Source: SZUA-365 sp034002405 (GTDB lineage Bacteria; Bacteroidota; Ignavibacteria; SZUA-365). Taken from it: 43,519 bases of DNA. A model generated the notes under the pieces. That model was not told where the DNA came from, ran no database searches, and saw nothing but the letters and a program-made list of their open reading frames with translations. Below are positions 35,566 to 43,519 of this stretch, piece by piece. The position numbers and the translations under genes were made by a program. Position 1 is the stretch's first letter. The number at the start of each line of letters is the position of its first letter. The stretch is taken from the NCBI GenBank assembly GCA_034002405.1, contig JAVFAS010000025.1, forward strand, positions 1 through 43,519, written 5' to 3'.

Positions 35566-36600
35566 TCATTCCATGCGGGGACGGGAGAGCGGGCGACGCT
35601 TGAGTTCCTCGACGGTCGCCGCTCCGGTCAGAAACATCACGCCGCGCAGGTCGCGGCGCCACGCGCGCAGGCGTGCGAGAAGCGCATCCATGCCGCCGTC
35701 AAAGAACGCCGTGAGCATCGGCCGCGCGGTTCCCGCCAATTCCGCGCCAAGCGCGAGACACTTGGCCACCATCACGCCGTCGGTAACGCCGCCGGAGGCG
35801 ATCAACCGCAGGTCGGGCGGACGGTACAATCGCATTTCCTCCAGCGCCCGCGCGGTCGGGATACCCCAATCCCAGAAGTCCGGCGCGAGTTCGTCGGCGT
35901 CGCCGCGGCGCAGGATTTCCACGCCCGACCAGCTCGTGCCACCCGCGCCGGCGACGTCGATCCACCGCACACCGGCTTCGTAGGCACGCATCGCGACCTC
36001 GCGCGAGATGCCCGCACCGACTTCCTTGAGCATGACGGGAACCTCGAGCTCGCGCACGAGCATCGCCAACCCTTCGAGCACGCCGCGAAACCGGGGTGTG
36101 CCTTCCGGCTGGAGTAATTCCTGCAACGGATTCGTGTGGACGACAAGCGCGTCGGCGTCGATCAGATCGACGAGTCGCCGGGCCGCGCCCGCATCACGCA
36201 TGCGCGCCACTTCCGCCGCGCCGATGTTCGCAAGCACCGGAATATCCGGTCCGTTTTTCCGTAGAATTCGATAGGATGCATGGAACCGCGCACTCTCGAG
36301 CGCCTGCCGCATCGAACCCGAGCCGATCGGGATGCGCAGTTCCTGACAGGCATCCGCCAGCGCTCCGTTGATGCGCTCGGCATCGGCGTAGCCGCCGGTC
36401 ATGCCGGTCACCATCAAAGGAAAGGAAATCCGGTGTTCGAGAAACGTTGTCGAGGGATCGATCTCCTCGAGATCCAGCTCCGGAAGGGCGTTGTGCACGA
36501 ACTCCCAGTCCTCGAGACCGTTCGACTTCGCGCGAAACGACACCTGTTCGTTCACGCACAGATCGACATGGTCCTTCTTTCGCGATGGCGTATTCGGCAT
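35566..36600 (-). CDS. fni: Type 2 isopentenyl-diphosphate delta-isomerase
   Basis: A protein of 344 residues, normal for the FMN-dependent IDI-2 family. Blocks in order are RKKDHVDLC, PLMVTGMTGG (FMN-binding strand), IPIGSGSMRQAL, VLANIGAAE, HTNPLQELLQPEG, VMLKEVGAGIS, IDVAGAGGTSW and LIASGGVTDG. It interconverts IPP and DMAPP using reduced FMN. With IspH also in the window, IPP/DMAPP balance is adjustable. It heads the fni-polyprenyl synthase-ptsH-ptsI-pgi run. An AGGAACCTGGTGG stretch precedes the ATG, and the heptamer array lies about 100 nt upstream. Confidence 0.96.
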   Translation of the reverse strand: MPNTPSRKKDHVDLCVNEQVSFRAKSNGLEDWEFVHNALPELDLEEIDPSTTFLEHRISFPLMVTGMTGGYADAERINGALADACQELRIPIGSGSMRQALESARFHASYRILRKNGPDIPVLANIGAAEVARMRDAGAARRLVDLIDADALVVHTNPLQELLQPEGTPRFRGVLEGLAMLVRELEVPVMLKEVGAGISREVAMRAYEAGVRWIDVAGAGGTSWSGVEILRRGDADELAPDFWDWGIPTARALEEMRLYRPPDLRLIASGGVTDGVMVAKCLALGAELAGTARPMLTAFFDGGMDALLARLRAWRRDLRGVMFLTGAATVEELKRRPLSRPRME

Positions 36601-36706
36601 CCACCAGGTTCCTGAGTAGCTCGATTCTCCCGAATCCGCTTCGGGATCGCCGTTTTGGCATGGTCAGGAATAATACGAAAGAATGGCGCAAAAAGCGAAA
36701 GGGCCG

Positions 36707-36790
36707 TTGGCTGTTGGCTGTTGGCTGTTGGCTGTTGGCTGTTGGCCGTTGGCTGTTGGCCGTTGGCTGTTGGCTGTTGGCTGTTGGCTG
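36707..36790. repeat. Twelve-unit heptamer array (TTGGCTG)
   Basis: Twelve contiguous 7-nt units, ten TTGGCTG and two TTGGCCG (units 6 and 8), filling the spacer between dsbD-like and fni genes. It is the most regular of the heptamer arrays in this window. Because 7 is not a multiple of 3, it leaves a repeating LAVGCW peptide in open frames, which is not a gene. Confidence 0.93.
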
Positions 36791-36816
36791 ATTACTGCAT
36801 TCTGGCAGTGGTACGA

Positions 36817-38892
36817 TCAGCTGCCGGACTTGCGCAGACCGTCCTGGAGAAAACGGACAAACTCCTCCGGCTTTCTGGTCAATCCGGGAAAGGCCGCGAT
36901 TTTCTGGTCGTCGGGGGTCAGGGTGACATACAGGGGAAGCGCCACCGTGCCGAAGCGCGATTGCTGGAATTCGCGGTTGCGGTCGTAGACCGCGCCCTGT
37001 CCGTCGGTGTAGAGACGGACGAGCACATAGTCCTTGAGCTGGGCCTGGACGTCGGGACGCGGGAAGATATTCGCTTCCATCCATCGGCAGTTCGTGCAGG
37101 CGAAACCGGTGAAGTCGAGGAACAGCGGCCGATTCTCCGCCTTCGCCACCGCGAGGGCCGCATTGTAATCCGAGAACCATCGCTCCTCTTCGTGTGAGGC
37201 CCCGCCGGTTTCACCGCCGACGGTTTCACCGCCGCCGGTCATCGCGACATCACCCTGCGAGGCGGCCTGGATGGTCGCGGCATAATTCATCGGAGGGAGA
37301 AAGGCGTCGAGTTCGCCCAGGGGCTTGTCGTTCAATCCCGTGAAGAGATACACGGTGATTCCGAGGAAAAACGTCGCCCAGATCATGCGGAACACCCCGA
37401 TGCGCTCGATGGGACTGTCGTGCGGCAGCAGGAATTTTCCGAGCAGATAGACGGTGATGAGCACGCCGATGCCCACCCAGAAGCTGAGGAAGAGATCACG
37501 GCTGAGAATGCCCATGCCCCAGATCAGGTCGACATTGGAGAGGAATTTCATCGCGGCGGCGAATTCGAGGAAGCCCATCACGACCTTGACGGAATTGAGC
37601 CAGCCACCGCTCTTCGGCATCGACTTCAACCAGGACGGGAACAGCGCGAGCAGGAAAAACGGCAGGGCGAACACGGAGGAGAATGCGAGCATGCCCACGA
37701 TCGACCACCAGATTTCCCCTTCCGCGGCCGCGACCATGACCGTGCCGACGAAGGGCACCGTGCAGGTGAAGCTGGTCAGGGTGAAGGTCAATCCCATCAA
37801 CAGCAGACTCGTGATGCCCTGACCGCTGCCCGAGGCCACGGTCAGCTTCGTGAGAATGCCCGAGGGAACGACGATCTCGAACAGTCCGAACAGATTGAGC
37901 GCGAACACGATGAACACCAGTGCGATGAGGATGTTCATCCATGGATTCGCGGCGAACTGGTTTATCCCCGACGCACCGAAGAGCAGCGCCAGGACGATTC
38001 CCAGCCCGGTGAACGTGAAGATGATGCCGAAGGAATAGATGAGCGCGTCGCGCACGGACTGGAAGCGTGTCGCGGCTTCGCGCTTGGTAAAAAAGCTCAC
38101 GGTGATCGGAATCATCGGAAATACGCAGGGCGTGAGCAGCGCCAGCGCGCCCACGGACATCGCGAGACCGATATACGCCCAAAGTCCCTCCTCCTTCGCT
38201 TTCTCGACGTCGGCGGCGTCGCCGTAACCCAACGATTCTTCCTCGCCGTCCCCCGCATCACCATCCCCCGCATCACCATCCCGCGCATCGCCGTCCCCCG
38301 CGGTCGCGGTCGCGGCATCGGCGTCCCCGTCCACACCATCCTCGCTGCCGGCTCCATCGGGAGTGGTCGCATCATCGATCGTCGCATTTTCGGACCGCGC
38401 CGCATCGTCGGCTTCGATGGTGATGTCGAACGGAAGCTCGACGGTCTTTGGTGGCAGGCACATGCGGTCGTTGCAGGCCATGAACGTCACCTCGACCATT
38501 ACCTGCCGCCGGCCGGGTTTCGCCGTCGGCTTCACCTTCGCGGTGACGGTGAAGGTGACATCCTTGTCGTAGTATTCGGTATCGACGCCGAAATTCTCAT
38601 CGTATTTGACGATCGGTTTGGGTTGACGAACCTTGCCCACCGCGGTCAGCGGCGCGTTCGCGGAAAACACGATCTCGGTCGGGACCGGACCTTCCGCCAT
38701 CGGCGTGGTAGAATAAATATGCCAGCCGTCAACGACATCCGCCGTGACCTTCACCTCCACCGTTCCCCCCGCCTTCACCGTTGCCATGGCGGGTTTCGCG
38801 CTCCATTTCGCGGCTTCCTGCGCGGTGACCGCGGCGGTGAACATGAGGGTAAGGACAAGAAGGGTCGCGAGGTGCTGGGGAAGGTGTTTCAT
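36817..38892 (-). CDS. dsbD: Thiol:disulfide interchange protein DsbD-like
   Basis: A protein of 691 residues. Signal peptide (ending VTAQ), an N-terminal DsbD-alpha-type domain with C140-NDRM-C145, then a long acidic Gly/Asp/Ala linker (GDGDA-type units), a membrane domain of about eight helices with LTPCVFPMIPI and SFTCTVPFVG (the two membrane cysteines), and a C-terminal thioredoxin domain with C599-TN-C602. It carries electrons from cytoplasmic thioredoxin to periplasmic thiol partners. The ATG at 38892 is preferred over a TTG eleven codons upstream. Its stop lies about 27 nt from the heptamer array, and LptD lies upstream on the same strand with a 125-nt spacer. Confidence 0.92.
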   Translation of the reverse strand: MKHLPQHLATLLVLTLMFTAAVTAQEAAKWSAKPAMATVKAGGTVEVKVTADVVDGWHIYSTTPMAEGPVPTEIVFSANAPLTAVGKVRQPKPIVKYDENFGVDTEYYDKDVTFTVTAKVKPTAKPGRRQVMVEVTFMACNDRMCLPPKTVELPFDITIEADDAARSENATIDDATTPDGAGSEDGVDGDADAATATAGDGDARDGDAGDGDAGDGEEESLGYGDAADVEKAKEEGLWAYIGLAMSVGALALLTPCVFPMIPITVSFFTKREAATRFQSVRDALIYSFGIIFTFTGLGIVLALLFGASGINQFAANPWMNILIALVFIVFALNLFGLFEIVVPSGILTKLTVASGSGQGITSLLLMGLTFTLTSFTCTVPFVGTVMVAAAEGEIWWSIVGMLAFSSVFALPFFLLALFPSWLKSMPKSGGWLNSVKVVMGFLEFAAAMKFLSNVDLIWGMGILSRDLFLSFWVGIGVLITVYLLGKFLLPHDSPIERIGVFRMIWATFFLGITVYLFTGLNDKPLGELDAFLPPMNYAATIQAASQGDVAMTGGGETVGGETGGASHEEERWFSDYNAALAVAKAENRPLFLDFTGFACTNCRWMEANIFPRPDVQAQLKDYVLVRLYTDGQGAVYDRNREFQQSRFGTVALPLYVTLTPDDQKIAAFPGLTRKPEEFVRFLQDGLRKSGS

Positions 38893-39017
38893 GAGGGTTC
38901 TGTATTCGGTGCGAAAAGAGGTCAATTATTGAAAATTAGCACAATCCGCCGCGCGCGGCAACGTAAAAAATGGGATGCACGAACGGCGGCAACGTCGCGA
39001 GGAATAGCCGCGGATCC

Positions 39018-41840
39018 CTAATATCCGTAGACCTCCCGGTCCGAGCCCCGCTTCTCCAGCTTGATGTCCTTGAGTTGCGCGGCCTTGAGGCGGAGCACGA
39101 AATAGAAATTGCGGTATGGCCCGGTCGGCACCCAGTTGAAGTCCATCTCCCAGCAGTGCAGGTCGCGACGGATGCCGATCTGCGGCGCGCCGATTTCCTT
39201 GTTGACGAGATCGTAATACCCGCTCATCGTGAAATGCCAGCTCGGCGTGAGCGAAAAGGTCATGTTGGCGCGTAATCCGGAGTTCCGGGTTTTGTTCTCC
39301 GGATTGAACTGACTCATCGAGTAGTCGTATCCCAGCGAAATGCTCCATGGAATCCGGAAACGGTAGGGCGCGTTCGGATCCACCGTCGGCGTGCGCCGCC
39401 GCCCGGCTTCCTCCTCCTCGTCGACGACCTGCTGCGTGGTATCGGCCGCGGGAACGGAAGCGGTGGCGAACATGTCGCTGGTCAGCGTCGTGGAGAGATT
39501 GATGGTGAAATTCGTCATCCGCGCGATGCCGGCACCTTCCTCCTCCCAGAGAAAACGATCGATTTCATGACCGGAACGCACGAGCTGCCGCACGCCCTGC
39601 GCGTCGGTCTCGTACACCGATGGCTGCCACGCGTAAGGAGAGAACGTCGCCCCGCCGTAAATATCGAGCAATCCCTGGATGCTGGTGCGGAAGGATAGGT
39701 TCACGGGCGCCAGCTTCATGCTGTCCTTGACCATATTGTAATTCGATGTCGCGCTCAGCGTGAAGAGCTGGAATTTTCGCGGAGTCTGCGTGGTGTCGTC
39801 CGCCCGCGGATTGAGTTTCATCTCGAAAATATTCGACAGTGACATCCCGATGGTCTGCGACTCGCCCGATCCGACACCACCGAAGACTTCGCCCGGTCGG
39901 TATGAGAAGCCCGTGTACGGATCGTACCGGACGTCATTTCCCGTCGAGTCCACGTAGCTCTGCCAGTACCCCCAGCTCTCCTTCGAAAAATCCGGATTCC
40001 AGTTATAGCTCACGGAGGGTTGCAGGGTGTGACGGAATCCGATGATGCCCAACACCCCGGGCTCGAACATCCCATACAGTTTCGTGCTCGCGGTCAGGCT
40101 GGCCCGGAAGGTGCGGTACGTGAAGAAGCCCTGCACGTCGCGCGCTTCGACCACCGAATCAACCGGATTGTAGAAGCGTTCCATGCGGTGATCGTACCAT
40201 ACCTCGTCATAGGAGAAACTGGGAGACAGGGTGAAGTACCCGAGCTTGGGCGTGGCGAGCAGGGAAAAGGAATGCCGCATGCCCCGCCGGTCGAACCGCT
40301 CTTTCTGTTTGACGAACTCCTGCGTCAGCGTGTCGTACTCCCCGGTCTGATACTCCTTCAGCTCGATGCGGTTGAGCGCCTTTCCACCGTAATTGAAGCC
40401 GATCATCTCGTACCAGCGGTCGCCGAAGCCGTCACTGCCGCGAAAGGGATAGATCTGCGACTGGTTGAATGAAATGTCGGGCAGCGACATGGTGTAGGTG
40501 CCATTGACGAGGTTCTGGTCGCGCGTGACACCGACCGACATGCTCGCGCTTGTCCCTTCCCAGTTTTTTGAATACATCGCCGTCGAACGCGCGGTCTGAT
40601 TGAGCAGCTCGTTGAGATTGTTGCTGAAATTCTGGTAATAGGAATTCGTGAGAAAGGAGAAATTCACGTTGATCCGCGAAGTCGGATCGATCTCCTGATC
40701 GTGATTGATGGTCAGGCTCCAGTCGGTGCCGGGCTGGTCATCGGGAGCGAACACATTTCCCACATTGTAACGCTGGCGTCCGTAGCTCGCGGAAACCGAG
40801 CCGTTGAAGTTGTACCGCAGCGCGTAGCGCACATCCGTGCGCAGGAGGTACCCGCCCTTCGCGTACACATCACCGGTCAGCGCGAGATCCCAGTAATCGC
40901 TCATCGCGAGATAATAGCCGCCGCGCAGGAGGTAGCGGCCACGCGTGGCGCTTTCGCCGAACGATGGAACGATGATGCCCGACGAGCGACCCTTGCTTGT
41001 CGGGATCACGGCGAAGGGCAGCCAGAGCAGAGGGATGTCCTCGACATACAACGTGATGGGCCGCGCCACCACCACTTCATCGGGAACGAATTTCATCTCG
41101 GCCGAGCCGAAATAGTAATGCTTGTGATCGGGATTGTCGCAGGTGGTGTATTTCCCGCCGCCGATGAAATATTCGTCCGGTGAAATCCGCTTGATGCGTT
41201 CCCCGAGATAGAACCCGTCATCGATCGCGGTTTCGCCGTGCGTGATCACACCCTTCTCGGTCTTGAAATTGAACGTCATCGCTTCGCCGACGTATTCGTC
41301 GCTTCCCTCCTTCAGCACGGGTGTCCCGGTGAGTTTCCCGCCGGCGGAGGAATCCGGCACTCCCGTTGCCTCGATGGTGGAATTGTCCCAGTTGATGGTG
41401 ATGCGCGAGGCGCGGATTGCCGTCTTCCCGTAATCGATGGCCGCCTCGTCGTACATGAGCATGCGCTTGTCGTCGAGCAGATAGACCACCGAATCCTTGG
41501 CGCTGTAGACAATGATGGTGTCCACCGCGTCGTTGCGCGCCCAGAGCGAGAGACTGTCCGGCGGCAGGCCGAGCGTGTCCGCGACAAGCGAATCCGCGAC
41601 AAGCGAGTCTGCGAAGGTGACGAGACTGTCATCGGGCGAAAGCCGCGGCGGGATCCGTTCCGTGGTCGTGGGCGATGGTGACATCACGCGCGTGCTGTCT
41701 CCGCTTCGGTCGGTCTCGACTCCCTGCGCACGGGCGTGGGCGGGCATCAGCAGGGACATGCCGGCGCAGAGCAGGAGGAGAGCCGCGATATGGAACGTTG
41801 TGTTCAATGGGCGATGCGCGTGCGGGAGGGAATGTCCCAC
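39018..41840 (-). CDS. lptD: LPS-assembly protein LptD
   Basis: About 940 residues from a GTG at 41840; the start is uncertain, and a TTG 11 codons later would sit closer to the signal peptide. A signal peptide (ending HARAQ) is followed by a short Ser/Asp-rich stretch with DSLVA repeats (two 15-nt units at 41581-41610), an OstA/LptA-like beta-jellyroll (AAIDYGKTAIRASRITINWD, GVITHGETAIDDG) and a long C-terminal barrel rich in aromatic strands. LptD inserts LPS into the outer leaflet. Two cysteines are not obviously arranged as in the E. coli disulfide pattern. The gene is divergent from dgt over 145 nt. Confidence 0.88.
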   Translation of the reverse strand: MGHSLPHAHRPLNTTFHIAALLLLCAGMSLLMPAHARAQGVETDRSGDSTRVMSPSPTTTERIPPRLSPDDSLVTFADSLVADSLVADTLGLPPDSLSLWARNDAVDTIIVYSAKDSVVYLLDDKRMLMYDEAAIDYGKTAIRASRITINWDNSTIEATGVPDSSAGGKLTGTPVLKEGSDEYVGEAMTFNFKTEKGVITHGETAIDDGFYLGERIKRISPDEYFIGGGKYTTCDNPDHKHYYFGSAEMKFVPDEVVVARPITLYVEDIPLLWLPFAVIPTSKGRSSGIIVPSFGESATRGRYLLRGGYYLAMSDYWDLALTGDVYAKGGYLLRTDVRYALRYNFNGSVSASYGRQRYNVGNVFAPDDQPGTDWSLTINHDQEIDPTSRINVNFSFLTNSYYQNFSNNLNELLNQTARSTAMYSKNWEGTSASMSVGVTRDQNLVNGTYTMSLPDISFNQSQIYPFRGSDGFGDRWYEMIGFNYGGKALNRIELKEYQTGEYDTLTQEFVKQKERFDRRGMRHSFSLLATPKLGYFTLSPSFSYDEVWYDHRMERFYNPVDSVVEARDVQGFFTYRTFRASLTASTKLYGMFEPGVLGIIGFRHTLQPSVSYNWNPDFSKESWGYWQSYVDSTGNDVRYDPYTGFSYRPGEVFGGVGSGESQTIGMSLSNIFEMKLNPRADDTTQTPRKFQLFTLSATSNYNMVKDSMKLAPVNLSFRTSIQGLLDIYGGATFSPYAWQPSVYETDAQGVRQLVRSGHEIDRFLWEEEGAGIARMTNFTINLSTTLTSDMFATASVPAADTTQQVVDEEEEAGRRRTPTVDPNAPYRFRIPWSISLGYDYSMSQFNPENKTRNSGLRANMTFSLTPSWHFTMSGYYDLVNKEIGAPQIGIRRDLHCWEMDFNWVPTGPYRNFYFVLRLKAAQLKDIKLEKRGSDREVYGY

Positions 41841-41896
41841 CGTGAAGGATCGCGGTAAAGTACGAAAACGGCGTGACGTGGGAAATGCATCGCATT

Positions 41897-41930
41897 CCGC
41901 CTGTCGTGCACCACCGCCTGTCGTGCGCCA
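41897..41930. repeat. 17-nt tandem duplication in the lptD–dgt divergent spacer
   Basis: CCGCCTGTCGTGCACCA is followed directly by CCGCCTGTCGTGCGCCA, identical except for one base. It could be a doubled protein-binding site in a divergent promoter region or simply a recent slippage duplication. Confidence 0.8.
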
Positions 41931-41985
41931 CCGGCGTTCGGGCGACCTGCTGCGACGCGGAATGAATTTTCCGTAGATTACGGTT

Positions 41986-43392
41986 ATGCATCCATTGTAT
42001 CACATCTCGCCGCTCTATCGAAGCGAGGACAGCGAACGCCTGAACGGAGCGACGGTTCGCGCGGGGGAGCATCGCGACCCCTTCGAGCGCGATCGTGCGC
42101 GCATCATCCACAGTTTCTCCTTCCGCCGCCTGCAATCGAAGACACAGATCTTCGCGCTTAATGAGTCTGAATTCCTGCGGACACGGCTCACGCATTCGCT
42201 GGAAGTGAGCAATATCGGTCGCGGAATCGCGGCCGTGGTCAACCGCCTCATCTGGCCGAGCTACCCGCTCGGCGCCGTGCATACGGGGTACGAGGAACTC
42301 GGCGGTCCGGTCGACACGAGTTTGATCGAAGCGGCCTGCCTCGCGCATGATCTCGGTCACCCGCCCTTCGGACATCGCGGCGAGGAAGCGCTCAATCATT
42401 GCGTGTGGACCCGCTGGCCGGGCCGGGATAACGGCTTCGAGGGCAATGGCCAGACCTTGCGCCTGCTCACCAGCGAGACGCTCGAGGCGCATGGGGATCG
42501 TCATGGACTCAATCTCACGCGCGCCACGCTGCAGGCCGTTCTGAAATATCCGCGCACGTACGGAGATCTCGTCAATCCGGACAAATATCCGTCGACCGAT
42601 GCCTGTCCCCCATTCAAACCCTGGGCACCGCCCAAATGCATCCATAACGAGGAAGCACCGCTGCTGGACTGGCTGCTGGCGCCCTTCTCCACCGCCGACC
42701 GCGCGCGCTTCCTCCGCATCGAGCACCGCGCGGGAAAACATGCCCGCACCATGCACAAGACGCTCGAGGCGTCGATCGTCGAACTCGCCGACGACATCGC
42801 GTACGGCACCCATGACGTGGAGGATGCGTTCTTCTCTAAATTAATCTCTCCGGATACTATTATCGGATATATTGACCGCGACCGTTTCGACGACCCGGTG
42901 CTCTTCGACCATTACACCACGCTCGTCATGCGGATGGCACGGGGCGCGGGCGGCGGCGGTCGCGATGCGGTGCATGAAAAGAAAGGCGCCGCCTCCGCGC
43001 TGATCAGCATGCTGATCGCGGCGGTGGAGCTGCTCCCCGTCGCGGGCTTCGCGCATCCGCGTCTGCGATGGAATGTCGTGCTGCCGCGGGACCACCGCAT
43101 GGTGCTCGATGCATTGAAGAATGCCGTGTACGATCATGTGATCAATGGTCCCGCCGTGCAGAGTCTTGAATACCGCGGCGGTCTGATCATCCAACGGATG
43201 TTCGACGCGCTCGAGCAATCGCCCGAACTGCTGGGCGGCAAACATGGGCACCTCCTCCGCGAAGCCGACGATACGCCCACGCGTCTTCGCGTGCTCGCCG
43301 ACTATGTAGCCGGCATGACCGATTCCTATGCCGAACGTATGTACAACCGCCTCTTTCAACCCGGGAGCGGTTCGTTGTTCGACCGCGTGTAA
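41986..43392 (+). CDS. dgt: Deoxyguanosine triphosphate triphosphohydrolase-like HD protein
   Basis: A protein of 468 residues. The N-terminal block RDPFERDRARIIHSFSFRRL followed by SKTQIF is a dGTPase hallmark. HD metal ligands are H70 (RTRLTHSLEVSN), H121-D122 (LAHDLGHPPFGHRGEEAL) and the downstream D in ELADDIAYGTHD. By family it cleaves dNTPs to deoxynucleoside and tripolyphosphate and may be allosterically activated by other dNTPs; some relatives protect against phage by depleting dNTPs, but nothing here indicates that specifically. It has no strong SD before the ATG. It is divergent from lptD and is followed by a hairpin terminator shared with a convergent gene. Confidence 0.93.
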   Translation: MHPLYHISPLYRSEDSERLNGATVRAGEHRDPFERDRARIIHSFSFRRLQSKTQIFALNESEFLRTRLTHSLEVSNIGRGIAAVVNRLIWPSYPLGAVHTGYEELGGPVDTSLIEAACLAHDLGHPPFGHRGEEALNHCVWTRWPGRDNGFEGNGQTLRLLTSETLEAHGDRHGLNLTRATLQAVLKYPRTYGDLVNPDKYPSTDACPPFKPWAPPKCIHNEEAPLLDWLLAPFSTADRARFLRIEHRAGKHARTMHKTLEASIVELADDIAYGTHDVEDAFFSKLISPDTIIGYIDRDRFDDPVLFDHYTTLVMRMARGAGGGGRDAVHEKKGAASALISMLIAAVELLPVAGFAHPRLRWNVVLPRDHRMVLDALKNAVYDHVINGPAVQSLEYRGGLIIQRMFDALEQSPELLGGKHGHLLREADDTPTRLRVLADYVAGMTDSYAERMYNRLFQPGSGSLFDRV

Positions 43393-43414
43393 CGCCTCCC
43401 CCTGAAAAACAGCA

Positions 43415-43442
43415 CGCCCCCCGGCCGAAAAGCCGGGGGGCG
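43415..43442. terminator. Bidirectional hairpin terminator between dgt and a convergent gene
   Basis: CGCCCCCCGGC and GCCGGGGGGCG form an 11-bp GC stem with loop CGAAAA. The AAAAA on its left side reads as TTTTT after the hairpin on the minus strand, so it best terminates the convergent gene entering from the right. It may also stop dgt transcription. Confidence 0.82.
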
Positions 43443-43464
43443 CGTTGCATCCAGGAGGGGTGGA

Positions 43465-43519
43465 TTATTTGTTCAGCGTCATCTTCACGGTCTTGGTGAA
43501 GCCAAGGCCGCTCTCGAGA
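43465..43519 (-). CDS. C-terminal end of a probable T9SS-sorted protein (enters from the right edge)
   Basis: Only the last 18 codons are present, ending LESGLGFTKTVKMTLNK and a TAA stop at 43465. A Gly/Phe turn followed by a basic beta-strand is the usual end of a T9SS type A sorting domain. The stop is 22 nt from the hairpin terminator. The rest of the protein lies outside the window, so the assignment depends on this short tail. Confidence 0.45.
   Translation of the reverse strand, partial: LESGLGFTKTVKMTLNK

Noticed and set aside
36655..36790. Possible peptide with repeating LAVGCW units
   Set aside because: It is a direct translation of the 7-nt tandem repeat, which keeps all frames open; no start signal or homologue is evident.
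38948..38959. Perfect GC palindrome (GCCGCGCGCGGC) between lptD and dsbD as a terminator
   Set aside because: It has no loop or correctly placed U-tract for the minus-strand transcript; such GC palindromes are expected by chance at this composition.
37420..39021. 533-codon open frame antisense to dsbD
   Set aside because: It is a GC-driven shadow; the minus strand has signal peptide, membrane helices and CxxC motifs.
41986..43392. Anti-phage dGTPase system
   Set aside because: The protein is an ordinary dGTPase-family member next to lptD with no defence genes nearby; nothing in the sequence singles out a defence role.

Overview
The window looks like chromosomal DNA from a GC-rich Gram-negative bacterium of the Bacteroidota/Ignavibacteriota (FCB) assemblage. 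The evidence is a PorZ-like type IX secretion (T9SS) component, at least two proteins ending in T9SS-type C-terminal sorting domains plus a third probable tail at the right edge, an LptD homologue (so an LPS outer membrane), a BamA-type barrel protein, and matches to both sigma70-like and Bacteroidota-like (TAnnTTTG) promoters. Many genes carry clear AAGGAG-type Shine-Dalgarno sites, which is uncommon in core Bacteroidetes and points to a deeper lineage. The exact taxon cannot be fixed from sequence reading alone. There is one 100-N scaffold gap (15720-15819). No tRNA, rRNA, CRISPR array, transposase or phage gene was seen.

Layout. (1) 1-1431, minus: an mtaB-type tRNA methylthiotransferase followed by the start of an unidentified gene. 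(2) 1550-11015, plus: a compact cluster encoding an outer-membrane barrel, CDP-glucose synthesis and dehydration (rfbF, rfbG), an extended SDR epimerase/reductase, a periplasmic TPR protein, a membrane family-2 glycosyltransferase, a membrane-anchored GH26-like glycanase and a T9SS-sorted repeat protein. Four consecutive genes are joined by ATGA overlaps. I read this as a synthase-dependent exopolysaccharide production and export system whose barrel and TPR parts are separate genes and whose sugar-nucleotide supply is built in. It is the best candidate in the window for an undescribed system. (3) 11042-15654, minus: a DUF2239 gene under a striking palindromic promoter/operator, then rpsA, ispH and cmk. 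(4) 15942-21152, plus: a 1736-residue T9SS-sorted multidomain protein containing a degenerate alpha/beta-hydrolase domain. (5) 21224-29673, minus: a PorZ-like protein, ribH, a PHP phosphoesterase, a PEGA protein, a PQQ-propeller lipoprotein and a metallopeptidase-TolB-BamA-like fusion. (6) 29747-36600, minus: two phosphoglucose isomerases, PTS enzyme I and HPr, a polyprenyl synthase and type 2 IPP isomerase, mostly overlapping or closely spaced. (7) 36817-41840, minus: a DsbD-like reductase and LptD. (8) 41986-43392, plus: a dGTPase-family HD hydrolase, then a hairpin terminator shared with a convergent gene that leaves the window.

How the parts fit. Much of the window serves the cell envelope: polysaccharide synthesis and export, LPS assembly (LptD), outer-membrane assembly or secretion (BamA-like plus PQQ lipoprotein), T9SS (PorZ-like and its cargo), periplasmic thiol reduction (DsbD) and isoprenoid precursors (IspH, Fni, polyprenyl synthase). 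PTS EI and HPr lie in a run with isomerases and isoprenoid enzymes and have no sugar permease nearby, which suggests a regulatory role.

A second theme is short tandem repeats. Heptamer (TTGGCTG-type) arrays lie between genes at three places, one interrupted by the scaffold gap. Octamer arrays lie at two gene boundaries. In-frame 18-nt repeats extend both PTS EI and the polyprenyl synthase.
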